From Paraconiothyrium sp. Pb-2020 (taxonomy: Eukaryota > Ascomycota > Dothideomycetes > Pleosporales > Didymosphaeriaceae): a stretch of 64,000 bases of DNA. The translations under genes were made by a program, and so were the position numbers. Shown one piece after another: positions 34,506-44,293 of this stretch (position 1 is its first letter; each line of letters starts with the position of its first letter). The stretch is taken from positions 3,844,001-3,908,000 of the forward strand of contig JAJUBI010000005.1 of assembly GCA_022419385.1 (NCBI GenBank). The letters run 5' to 3'. The notes beneath the pieces are model-generated. The model was not told the DNA's origin and made no database searches. It worked only from the letters and a program-made list of their open reading frames with translations.

Positions 34506-34850
34506 ATGAAGCTATCAAAGGACACATCCCGAGAAGCCCAGCAGCCTACACCGTACATCGACGAGGATTCACATCTCACAATCACCATCCACATGATCCC
34601 GTCCAAAACAAGACCACGGCGGCCCGTTCAACGCGCCGATAACGTTATAATTGAGACACCAAGATACCACTCGCCAACGCAACTACCTCCAGCCACAATC
34701 TTCGTGTTCCGCCCCGCTCCAGTAATCTTCCACCTCCCTGGCGCAGATGCGAGCAGCGAGCGGACGTGGAAAAGGATACGAAAGGAAGCGAGAAAAGCAG
34801 CACGGACGGGGCAACGGGATATGCAGCCTGCATCGCCATCTCCTGCATGA
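34506..34850 (+). CDS. Possible small hypothetical protein
   Basis: A 114-codon ORF beginning MKLSKDTSREAQQP and ending in a basic helix (WKRIRKEARKAARTG) and Pro/Ser tail. It has an ATG and is preceded by a pyrimidine-rich stretch, but I recognise no domain and it may be spurious. Confidence 0.25.
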   Translation: MKLSKDTSREAQQPTPYIDEDSHLTITIHMIPSKTRPRRPVQRADNVIIETPRYHSPTQLPPATIFVFRPAPVIFHLPGADASSERTWKRIRKEARKAARTGQRDMQPASPSPA

Positions 34851-35646
34851 GAGGCATTAATGTGAACTCGCATGGATTATTTCCATGGCAGTGTGATATT
34901 AGTTATGGGTTCACATTTGATGTTCATCTGAAGATGATGTCTATCAGGTCGTGGAAGACTTCAAGTCCTGGCGGATGATCCTGCGACGAACGCTCTCCTG
35001 TATCCGCCGGTGAAGACGGCGCTCGGATAGTTCGACGGGCATATGCTTAAAGAGATTGCAATTCACTTCCTCTATTCCGGGAGGGTTGTCTCTTGTGCAA
35101 AATAACAGGAGACATGTGCTTTTCTGTATTATACCATAGGTACCAGGATTTCGCGCTCCGACTCGGTCCTCCTGGGTTCAACTCTACTTTGTTCTTGTGC
35201 AACAGGAGTTGTTGCAGGGTATCTAAGGTCTCTTGTAGAGGGGCGAGGGAAATCAAAGACTGGAAAGTTGGCAGATGTAACGATTGTTGGTGACGTGGTA
35301 TTGGACTGCGTCTCACGATGTTAACGAGCTATTGTGACAAATAGATGTCCACGATCATGCTGTTCTGTTCTAAGACAAAATAGCCTTCCTCTTGTCGCAC
35401 TTTTCCGATGGCGTACGGGGGAGTGTTGATGATGCGAGGTCGGTCGAAGACTGTGGTCCATGCTTCAGGGTCTCTCACGAGCCTCGGGTATCCGCGTTCC
35501 AAATGACGTCTTCACAGGTGACACAAAGAGCGGAGCCGCCTACACCATCCCCTCCTCTACATATATCTATTCTTTAAAGTCATTTTAAAGCTGATCCTGT
35601 CCTTCGCAAAAACACCTTAATAGTTTGCAAGGCTACCATTTTCGCC
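34851..35646. other. Intergenic, upstream of the carrier gene
   Basis: About 800 bases. No gene is supported. A TATA-like catatatctattcttta sits at about 35560-35577, upstream of the carrier start. Confidence 0.4.
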
Positions 35647-37026
35647 ATGACCTACGTCTATAATGCGCAGCTTGTATGCTTCACGTGCGCTTTGATATGA
35701 TGCGAATGCTGATAAACATAGGATGCGTTCACGCTGTACCACCAGTCGAACGAAGAAAGATCGCGTAGAGAGGTGGTGGGACCTGCACTGCCTGCACTTG
35801 GGCACGCGACTTCCGGTGCAGCTGGCACAGCCATTTCCAAGCTCATAACCTATCCTCTGGAGCTGGTGATAACGCGACTGCAAGCACAGAAGCAATTCCA
35901 GACCGATGGTAGCAAGGCGGACTACGATGGCATCCTCGATGCCGTTAGCAAGATCTACGAAAATGAAGGAGGAATTGGGGCCTTTTACAATGGTGTTTCG
36001 CAGGAGATCATTAAAGGAATGGCAGACAGTTTTCTTTTCTTCCTTGCATATTCTTACGTCGGTGAAAAGAGAAGAGCAGCACAAGGATCACGCAAGCTCG
36101 CAGCTCTGGATGAGATTGGCGTAGGCGTTGTTGCTGGGGCGTTCGCTAAGTTGTGGACAACGCCGATACAGAACATTGTCACGCGGAAGCAGACCGCTGC
36201 TCTGGTACATGCACGGGATCCTACATCGTCAATCTCACCCAACCTGAGCGCCAAGGACATCGCTTTACAGATCCGAGACGAGAAGGGATGGCAGGGATTT
36301 TGGTCGGGTTACTCCGCGAGCCTGGTGTTAACGCTGAATCCCTCGATCACGTTCCTGCTGCACAAGATGCTACTACGGCTACTTGTATCGAGAGACAGGC
36401 GAGCTGACCCCGGAGCTCGATCCACTTTCCTCATAGCAGCAGCCAGCAAAGCGCTCGCATCTACGATTACATACCCGTTCTCGCTAGCGAAGACGCGCGC
36501 TCAGGTATCCTCCCAGAAGCCGTCTGAGGCCACGGGTCCTACGTCTGAAACGGAGAAGTCAGATGTCAGCCAGTCACGAGCGGCACAAGCACGCCAACGA
36601 ACCGTCTTCAGCACCATTCTCCGCATCGCTAAGACCGAAGGCTTGTGGGCGCTCTATCAAGGCCTGGGTGCAGAGGTGTTGAAGGGGTTCTTCTCTCATG
36701 GGATCACGATGCTCATGAAAGATCAGATTCACACTGTGATCATCAATCTGTACTATCTCATCCTGAAGTCGCTCAAGAAGTATCCTAGCCCGGAAGAGTT
36801 GGCGAAGTTGGCGAGTGAACAGGCCCAGGATGCATATGAGCAAGGCAAGCAACAGGCTGGGGACGCGTATGCTAAGGGTGTGGTGGTTGCTGAGTCTGCT
36901 GCGGGCAAGGTGCAAGAAGTGGTGGTTATCGGGTCGCACCAAGCAGAGGAGCTGCTTGAGAAAGGGCGAGAGGTGGCGGGCAATGCTTCGAAACAATTGC
37001 AGGAGAAGCTTGGTGGCGATAAGTGA
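35647..37026 (+). CDS. Mitochondrial carrier family protein, probably peroxisomal (PMP47/ANT1-like)
   Basis: Proposed exons are 35647-35673 (MTYVYNAQL) and 35722-37026, giving 443 aa; the tiny first exon is inferred from a GTATGC donor, TGATAAAC branch point and in-frame join, because the main frame has no upstream ATG. Three carrier repeats are visible, each with the signature start: YPLELVITRLQ, TPIQNIVTRKQ and YPFSLAKTRAQ. The first resembles the peroxisomal nucleotide carriers more than typical mitochondrial ones. The C-terminal extension of about 90 residues is helical and Ala/Gln/Glu-rich (SEQAQDAYEQGKQQAGDAYA). Likely role: transport of adenine nucleotides or a related solute across an organelle membrane. 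Substrate is inferred from family resemblance only. Confidence 0.8.
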
Positions 37027-37756
37027 ACGAGAGTAAGGTTTCTGAACATTGAAATTGTATATATACCAGGATTGTGGCGTTCGCATTTCCATGTATCTAC
37101 TGGGTGTATCTTTAGCAAATTGGATGATGGCGAGCCTGTCCTGATTTGGAGATTGAGGCGTTTCAGGTTGATCTGGTCGAACTGAGTCCCTCGAAATACA
37201 ATGTAAAATTCGAAGAAGACATTGGGTTTCAACTGGTGCGATCTGTCTCAGCAGTTGAGCAGCAAAGGCAAGTGAGGTGTGTTGGGCTGCATACAAGCGG
37301 TAACGCTGTCGCATTGAGCTAGCGGCCTGCATGCGGTTTCCAGTCGCAACCGTTAGCCACGCGGGAAACTGAGATGGCTGGTGCGTCAACAAACGCCCCT
37401 CGACCAACATCACCACCACACCACCTACTCTTCCACCCCGGATACTAACCACTAACCAGCACAGGGACAGGACAAGATATATACTGCGACGCTGTTCGCG
37501 ACGCAAAGACATTCGGCTGAATTGTGAGTCGCCGCATGACCGTTATCAACAGCGCATGCCCGCGACGTGAAACATCGACCACGGCCGCACAAGGGAGGAG
37601 CGACCGCTTCCCACTTGCCACTCTCTCTACTGCGCAGCGCATTCACTCCTCTGCCCACCAACTCTATTCCTTCAGCGCACCCGGGCGCACCCCGCACAGC
37701 GACACCAGCGCCTGCTCCTGAGCCGCTACCGACAACGCTGACGTCGCGCCTGCACC
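37027..37756. other. Intergenic, upstream of the nudE gene
   Basis: About 730 bases holding the carrier 3' end and the nudE promoter. The stretch 37580-37750 is C-rich on the plus strand, as is common before fungal start codons. Nothing else is seen. Confidence 0.45.
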
Positions 37757-39543
37757 ATGGCCGACGGCGCCTCCTCGCCCGCGCGAGGCGAGTGGAGTAG
37801 CACCGAGGAAGAGCTGGCCTACTACAAGACACAGTACGAGACTTTGGAGGTCGAGCTGCAAGAGTTTCAGGCTTCTAGCAAGGAACTAGAGGCAGAGCTC
37901 GAGAAGGACATCGAAGAGAGCGAAAAGCGGGAGCGCAAGCTGAAGGAGAAAGTTGAAGCGCTCGGCTTCGAAGTTGAGGAGTGGAAGGTATGCCAACATC
38001 CGCCCAGGCCGCGAGCGTCTTTGCACTAGATACTGACGTTAGGATGCAGACCAAATACAAGCAAAGCAAAACCGAAGCCAGCAATGCGCAGAATACACTC
38101 CAGAAGGAGATCACGGCGCTCCGCGAGTCGCAGCGCTCGCTCCAGCTGCAGCTCCGCGATACCGAAGTTCAGAATGACGACCTAGAGCGCCAAGGTCGTA
38201 ATCAAACATCGTCGCTTGAGGACCTGGAGTCCAAATACAACGTTACCTTAGAACGAACTGTCATGTTGGACGAGGAGATCAAGATTGGGGAGCAGGAACG
38301 TGAGGGCTTGAGAATCGAGACCCAGCGGCTTCGGGATGAATTATCTGACCTTCGCATCGAGGCTGAGATCGTGCAAGAGAAGCTGCGCATCGCAGAGGAG
38401 ACCATAGAGAGCCACCATCAACGCAAGACATCGCACCTACTTGCTGGCGATTCGTTACGTCCCCGCTCACCTGTCTCAGAGACATCGACCTCCGCCACCA
38501 CGCTATCTTCGCCCACGACCGCTTCCACGCCACCTCGGTCGAAACCTGAATCCCTGCCTCACGATGCTACGCCTCCTTCTCCACCTCTATCGGAAGCCTC
38601 ACTTGCCACAAAGCCTGTGCCTTCGACGCCCATGCCTGCACGGAAGAAGTCTATTGCGTTAGATCCCTCCGCTACGCCACGCCCCGGCATGTACTCCTCA
38701 CGACCATCACGGCACTCTCGAGCCCCCAGTATTCCAACCTCAATGAGACCTGCAGCCACACCCAGCGGTCGTGCTACGCCTTCTATCCGGACCACCGCCC
38801 CGGCGCACAAGAGCACCAGGCCAAGTGTGGGAGGAAAGCCAGCGGGTGGTCTGCCGAGGTCTGGCTCCTTGTACCAAATTCGAAATCTAATTGGCAACAT
38901 GCAGAAGCTTGAGGAGCGTGTACACAATGTGAGATCGAGGCTACCGGCTCCGACGCATACACCGCCACGTGCCAGTCCGCGAAACGCAAGCGCTCTCGGG
39001 CACCACATACCGAGCACCGTGACAGTACGAAGGAGCAGCAAACGGACGTCACAAGCTTCCACGAGCTCAGCTATTAACGCCACCGGCGATTCTGGCGTGA
39101 GCCGTCTGTCCTTCGGAGTGTCGCGCGAGCCCAGCAGCAGTCGCCCGAGCAGTCGGGCCTCGGTAGCGTCCCAGAGACCAGGGAGCAGGAGCAGTACGCG
39201 GACGCCATTGGGCCACTACGCCTCTTCGTCCATCAGTGGGGTAGAGGGGCGGATCCCACGGCCACGAAGCTCAATGAGCGGTCAATCTGGCGCTCACAGC
39301 CACTCCCATTCAATGTCTTTGTCGGGCGCCGCGCGGGACGACCCAGACGGCCTAAGTGATGGGAGTAGTTCAGCCACACCTGTAGGGCGACGCATGTCGA
39401 TCGACAGGACGGGTATCCCGACGCCGAGCGGAATTCCACGGAGACAGAGCGCAGGAAGACGGACCAGCGCAGAGCTGGGTATGCATGGAATGGGTCCTCC
39501 TGCGAGACCGCGCAAGATGAGCCAAGTCGAGGAGTCGTTCTAG
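37757..39543 (+). CDS. nudE: NudE/NDEL1 homologue (dynein-LIS1 pathway coiled-coil protein)
   Basis: Exons 37757-37987 and 38050-39543 (GTATGC donor, GATGCAG acceptor, phase 0) give 574 aa. The N-terminal about 200 residues form a continuous coiled coil (EEELAYYKTQYETLEVELQE, EEWK joined to TKYKQSKTEASNAQ, QLQLRDTEVQNDDLERQ), exactly the region that binds LIS1 and dynein in this family. The rest is a Ser/Pro/Arg-rich disordered tail with GSLYQIRNLIGNMQKLEERV, a conserved segment of fungal NudE proteins. Role: recruits LIS1 to dynein for nuclear migration and organelle transport. An ordinary host gene lying between blocks A and B. Confidence 0.9.
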
Positions 39544-40418
39544 GAGTGAGCATACACTTGAGCAAAATGGGCAGGTTCCTTGCAGATGACGCATCTTTTC
39601 CTCGATACATGATTCGTTACGATCTTCTGCATTGGTTGGAGTTGGGATGGCATCTGCATCGAAGGCGACTGGGGTTCAATGGCCCAATTTGGAACACATT
39701 GCACATATGGGATGAGACGGCTATTTTCCTCGTCGCGACATGATCGCTTCTTGAAATTGGCATTCTCAGGCATCTCATTCACATAGTTTATCATTTCATT
39801 TGTTTCGGCGGAGAGGATACCCGGTAGGAGGCAGGCAGAAATGGCAATCGCGTCTCAATGATATTGTCAAATTAAGAGTGGTTCCCACTATCTATTATAT
39901 TACTAAGTGACATGGTGCAAGAGGGCCAAACGGGTATGCAGAAGACGTGGCTCGACCCCTGCACCTGGGGCATCTTGCACGTGTCAACGCGCACAATACG
40001 CAGGCCGATAACCCCAGGATTTCACACAATCAGCTTCTTCGGAAACACAAGTCTGGCAGATGGTAGATAGAGATTCTGACAGGTTCAGCACGAATGGAGA
40101 AAATTGTATGGTAGCGAGCACGGGCCTAGGTGTTGACCTCGGGAGGCTGTCAGTAATAAATACTTAAACACCGCCAAAAGCAACAGGACTACATATAGGT
40201 ATAACAATGTGTACTTTAAGTATGATGACTACATTACCTTCCAGGAACTGGATTCACCGAGATCTGCCACGATTACATGCATACATGTAAGATAACCCAC
40301 ACCATGTGTCTGCACATGCAGTACTTCAAATGTTCTGTTCCTTTCTCGCCCGTCGCAAACCCAGCATAGCGAATTTTGAATTATTGTTGAATATGATTCG
40401 GCGCGTCAAGTAAGTAGC
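39544..40418. other. Intergenic, left edge of block B
   Basis: About 870 bases with no supported gene. Block B starts with the palindrome at 40419, which covers the stop codon of the recombinase gene. I found no obvious terminal repeat. Confidence 0.5.
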
Positions 40419-40431
40419 TTGAGTTACTCAT
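40419..40431. repeat. Palindrome site 7, one mismatch (TTGAGTTACTCAT)
   Basis: Straddles the recombinase stop codon on the minus strand, GAG-TAA-CTC, in the same phase as site 1. Confidence 0.9.
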
Positions 40432-42817
40432 CATCATCCTCTTTCGTGTCCTCCCCACCTAGACACTCTGGATGGTAAGTCACAACATGGTGCATGACGT
40501 CCTTTTTCTTGTGCTCCTCGCCGCATCCCGGGCAGATAACAGTATCCCCAGTTTCAGCTTTCACCGACCGTCGTAGCTGCTCTACAGGATCATGAAACTT
40601 GCTGAGCATATGAGCGTTGAGCTTGTAACGAGTGTAGCGTTTGGTTTGCTGCTCAATAGTGCTGGTGACGTCTAGGTGACATAAAATGCACGGTAGCTGT
40701 TGCGTTTGTATCTGGGTACTACCCAAGCTAATCCATGACCGTATAAACTTCGCACGTGCACTCAGTGGTGTCGGACGGACAATGTCACTGTCAGCATCCA
40801 CTTCTACGTTTTCGGGGAGTTCTTCCCAAGCAGGCGAAGCACCTCTCGGATTTGCCAAGGCTTCATCAGCTTCACCATCGCTAGGTTCCATGTCGTCCAT
40901 ACTGCCGAGATCTTCCATCGTAAGCTGCAAATCGGCATACGAGTTGAAATTTTTCTTTAAGGCTGCTGGAGCTCTGCCCCGTGTGCTGGGCATCTTCTGC
41001 ATATCCTCGCCGATCTCGTTGAGGAACTTCTTTGACAGTTGCATGCGCACCTTCTTCCTCGTCATCTTACGTCGGGCAAGGCATGCCGTGAAACGATCTT
41101 CTAATTCACTGTTGTTTCTCTCTCGAAGAAGATTCGTATACTTCGTACAAGCTTGTTGTCCGTAATATTTGGCTTCTGGTTCGATGAGCCCTAGAAAATC
41201 TTCTGTCTCGAGAATCAGAGCCTGGGAAGTATGAGTCAGCAACACGTAATGCTTGGTTGAGTAGCTCAAGTTGTACCTCCACTTCGTTCTCAGCCTGAAT
41301 CCACATCTCATCAGCAGAGGCTTCTTCTTCAACACGTCTTCGAAGAACCGTCGCTAATGTCTCTGCATTAGGGTCTTCAGACTGATTCACCCTCTGTTCT
41401 TGGTTGAACTGCATCCGCAATTCGTCTCGTGAGATTCCAGGGATTTTCAATCGCATGGCGGTCACATCCAAGTCACCGAGACCTACGTTGTCGTAGACCT
41501 CTATTGTCTGGGTACCCACGGCATGGCCTGCTAGTTGTTGAGCCAGTTCCGTTCCATGTGTCCTTCTGGTCTCGATGAGCGCTGTTCTCCTGAACGAATA
41601 CATAGTGTATCTATGTGTTAGGCCCACCCGGGTGCACATTTCTTGCAGCTTTGGATTCAGTGTCCTCTCACGCATCGCTTGACCTGTTAGGAGGCCTCCC
41701 CTAGGACCCGAGGCCAGAAATACAGGGTGCGTTCGCATTTCTCTGTCGGTATCGATGATCTGGTCGTTTCCATTGAGTAACGAGTCTAGGGTGCGTGTTC
41801 CGAAGAGGCCTCGCTCGTAGGCTATTCCGAAGAGAAGCGCGCTAAGGTCTAGGTGGTGCCGCCCACCTTTCGTAGGAACGAAAGTAAAATATCGCTGGCC
41901 TAAATTGATCAGCCACTTGAGCAGCTCAAACTCTCTTGTACTTACCTGGTAGCAGCTTGAGGGTGTAGGGATTGCGCAGACTCTTCAGATATCGGATGGT
42001 CAAGCGAAGTGATATTCCTTCCGGCCTCCGCATCCATTCCATGTCGCTCCACCTCATGGTTTCGTCCTGCTCGCGAACCCGGCTCTTCGACAATTTGTAA
42101 CCCGCTTCATACCCTGGACATACGGTGAACGATCCTATAACGTAGTTAGCTTCACACGTGGTAAGTGAAGGTCAAAAACTTGCCTGGTCTCACCCCGGTC
42201 ATGTAAGCCAGAACCCAAGCCGCATAGTGCTGTTTCCAGTTGCTCAAAAGGGTCTCCGTTGTCTTAAGTTCGAGGTAGAATAATGACAACTCCATATCGG
42301 TCAAATTATTCTTCTGAAGACCGCCGCAATGGAGGCCATTCTCAAGAGCCACGTAGTGTATGTGAGATACGATTTCCGTATGCCAGCGGCTCAAGAAGAC
42401 GTCCGTGAAATCAGGAATGATCCTGGAGGCCCACCAGAACAGCGCGCTTTTCGCTTGCCACAGCGAATGTACTGTGATCTTCTCTCCTATCTTACCTGAG
42501 CTGTGATGAGGCACCGACCCGATGAACTGCTTGCACAACCACGTGAAGTTCTCTCGAGACCAGATATCTTCTTTCTCGGTGGGTCCATGCACTTGCTCTA
42601 CAAAATGCAAGAAGTTTGCATAGACGCGCTCATGGGTCTCCCTCGTTGCCGGACTGCCGTTGTCGAAGAAGGTTGACTCTTGCGCCTGCTGCTTGAGCAA
42701 CTCAACCAGGCTCTTGTCATTTGCTATTCGCTGGATACTCGTTGCGACTCTCTCGGAAACCGCACGCGGCTTGGGCGGTTCTGGGCGCGGTGGAGCGGCC
42801 ATTTTGGGTTGCGACAT
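40424..42817 (-). CDS. Tyrosine recombinase (Crypton/Captain-like) with C-terminal zinc-finger motifs
   Basis: Model: 42817-42184, 42134-41946, 41899-41277 and 41221-40424, 747 aa, frame kept. Intron 1 is GC-AG (GCAAGT donor). Residues from about 200 carry the recombinase fold: YMTGVRPGSFTV supplies the first catalytic Arg; LDLSALLFGIAYERGLFGT and a PVFLASGPRGG segment precede YSFRRTALIETRR (second Arg block), LAGHAVGTQTIEVYDN (His and the likely nucleophilic Tyr) and GLGDLDVTAMRL. The last exon adds two Cys/His clusters, CILCHLD with HMLSKFH and CPGCGEEH with HHVVTYH, likely DNA-binding zinc fingers. Expected role: strand cleavage and joining for element movement. Whether it belongs to the DUF3435 Captain clade or to a Crypton-like clade cannot be settled by eye. 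Four palindromes lie in or at the end of the gene. The start at 42817 is chosen over the longer frame to 42934. Confidence 0.82.
41257..41269. repeat. Palindrome site 8, TTGAGTAGCTCAA
   Basis: Perfect arms, in recombinase intron 3 (41276-41222), just after the donor; a read-through frame would encode L-E-L-L-N. Confidence 0.95.
41917..41929. repeat. Palindrome site 9, TTGAGCAGCTCAA
   Basis: Perfect arms, in recombinase intron 2 (41945-41900). Confidence 0.95.
42693..42705. repeat. Palindrome site 10, TTGAGCAACTCAA
   Basis: Perfect arms, in recombinase coding sequence; minus strand reads V-E-L-L-K. Confidence 0.95.
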
Positions 42818-43062
42818 TGTCAGTGAGCGCTCAACCAGTAGGTGGAGGGTAAAAAAGTCAAGGGATGAGCGGTGGCAGCGTGTCATTACAGAGAGTAGTT
42901 GGACGCGGTTTCCTTCTTTGCCCAATGCGGTCATTCGTCATGAGCTTGCAGCACGTGGTCCATCGTTCCTACCATCTTGGGCGCTGCGGGCTCTGAACAA
43001 CAACACCTCTTCGCAACCCTCACCCCATCTATCGCTCATTTCCCTCTAATACCGATCGCGTT
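42818..43062. promoter_or_regulatory. Divergent promoter region, recombinase and 43.06-kb gene
   Basis: A 245-base gap between two start codons on opposite strands. It contains tgagcgctca at about 42835, a shorter relative of the palindrome with a two-base spacer. Confidence 0.5.
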
Positions 43063-44147
43063 ATGTATCTGAAAAGCTTCAAGAACTTGTCCAAAGCCGA
43101 GCAAGCTCGAGAGCTTAAGGCGAGAGACCTGAATCACTCAGGTACCAAGACAGCGAATGAAAAAGTGTACGAGAGATTCCTAGCCGGTAATCCCGACGCC
43201 GAGGAAGAAGCCCCAGTGGCGAAGGGCCCGAATTCTTCGATTGAGCGGGTGTATTCACTGTCAAAGCTCGTACATGGTGAAGATGAAACCGTAGCAGGCG
43301 CGACCTCGAAATGCCTCCACACCCTGCGGTCACCTCACTGCACACTACTCAGAGTCGCTATACAAAAGGAAATCGTTGAGGAAGCCCTTCAACCGCTGCT
43401 CACTTTCGTTGAGGTGAGTGACTCGTACCATACGTGGAGCTTTGTGGTCGCTAACCACTACAGTATTTGAGTAACTCAACATCGAATATGATCAATCTGT
43501 CACATAACGCCGTCGAAAACTTTCACAAACTCAATCTGCAGCTGGGGTTCGACGTACCACTCCTTTCTGTGCCCAAGCAAATTCAGTCATTGTTGTCGCC
43601 GTTCACCGTTCGCACACAATTGATTGACTCATCGACTGAGACACACATCCCAGCCACAGCCTTGTCTCGAGAGATCTCTATCGTCCAGACTGCTATACAG
43701 CAACATCTGTTACGATGGCAAAAGACCTTCCCGGAGGCTCCTGCTCAAGAGGCCTCCTGGCCAACGGACTTTACCAGCAATGAACGATCGGCCATTCGAA
43801 ACTACGTGAAAAACTACATGTGTATTAATGATGCGCTCTGGGACGAGCATACGGACGGTGGCATGGAGGAACACCTTGAGCAGCTCAAGACGGACCAGGG
43901 CTTTCCGGTCCCAAAAGGCAAATCTCACAGCACTATTCAGCAGGTTATCAAGATTCTGCGGAAGGAGGGGAACGGACGCACAAAGCTAGGACGAAAGCGT
44001 CTCGCGGACAACGAAGTAGAGGCACAGCACGAAGAAGACGAAGTGGGTGAGAAAAGTGAGTCAGAATCGGGACATGCTTACCGTCGGGTCTCTGGAATTT
44101 CGAAGCGTGTCAGAATGGTTGTCGAGGACTCGGATGAAGAGCTATGA
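43063..44147 (+). CDS. Unknown protein (block B), two exons
   Basis: Exons 43063-43413 and 43464-44147 (GTGAGT donor, CGCTAAC branch, CTACAG acceptor) give 344 aa. No signal peptide or membrane segment. The protein is mixed charge, starts MYLKSFKNLSKAEQARELK, has a segment WPTDFTSNERSAIRNYVKNY near residue 225, and ends in a Lys/Arg patch (RTKLGRKRLADNE), acidic runs and a KRVRMVVEDSDEEL tail, suggesting a nuclear protein. One palindrome begins four bases after the intron acceptor and one lies in coding sequence (LEQLK). Convergent with the next gene. Confidence 0.7.
43467..43479. repeat. Palindrome site 11, TTGAGTAACTCAA
   Basis: Perfect arms, starting at the fourth base of exon 2 of the 43.06-kb gene; this is the one coding copy read in a different phase (L-S-N-S). 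Confidence 0.95.
43876..43888. repeat. Palindrome site 12, TTGAGCAGCTCAA
   Basis: Perfect arms, coding, reads L-E-Q-L-K in the 43.06-kb gene. Confidence 0.95.
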
Positions 44148-44293
44148 TGAATTTATACTGCGATCTGAGGGTTCGCAAGGCATAGTAATACATTTACTAG
44201 GTTACATGCTATTTCAAGTACTTTGTTAGAGGATAACGAAGTAGAAACTTAGACCGCTGGCGCTCTATGCCGTCCACGCTGGGTTCGTGAACA

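Noticed and set aside
41277..41738. A separate shorter recombinase ending shortly after a QLELLN segment by read-through of intron 3
   Set aside because: Splicing 41276-41222 gives a longer sensible protein with zinc-finger motifs and uses a good CTGAC branch point and CCCAG acceptor.
42230..42246. ccagttgctcaaaagg as a seventeenth palindrome copy
   Set aside because: Only the right arm and centre match; the left arm agrees at 3 of 5 bases. It is a half site and may be chance.
40424..42817. Naming the recombinase a definite Starship Captain (DUF3435)
   Set aside because: The catalytic layout is compatible, but the motifs around the second Arg and the Tyr could equally fit a Crypton-like clade, and no Starship boundary or target motif was found.
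42830..42846. tgagcgctcaac in the recombinase upstream region as a palindrome copy
   Set aside because: The spacer is two bases, not three. It could be a related operator-like site, but it was not counted.
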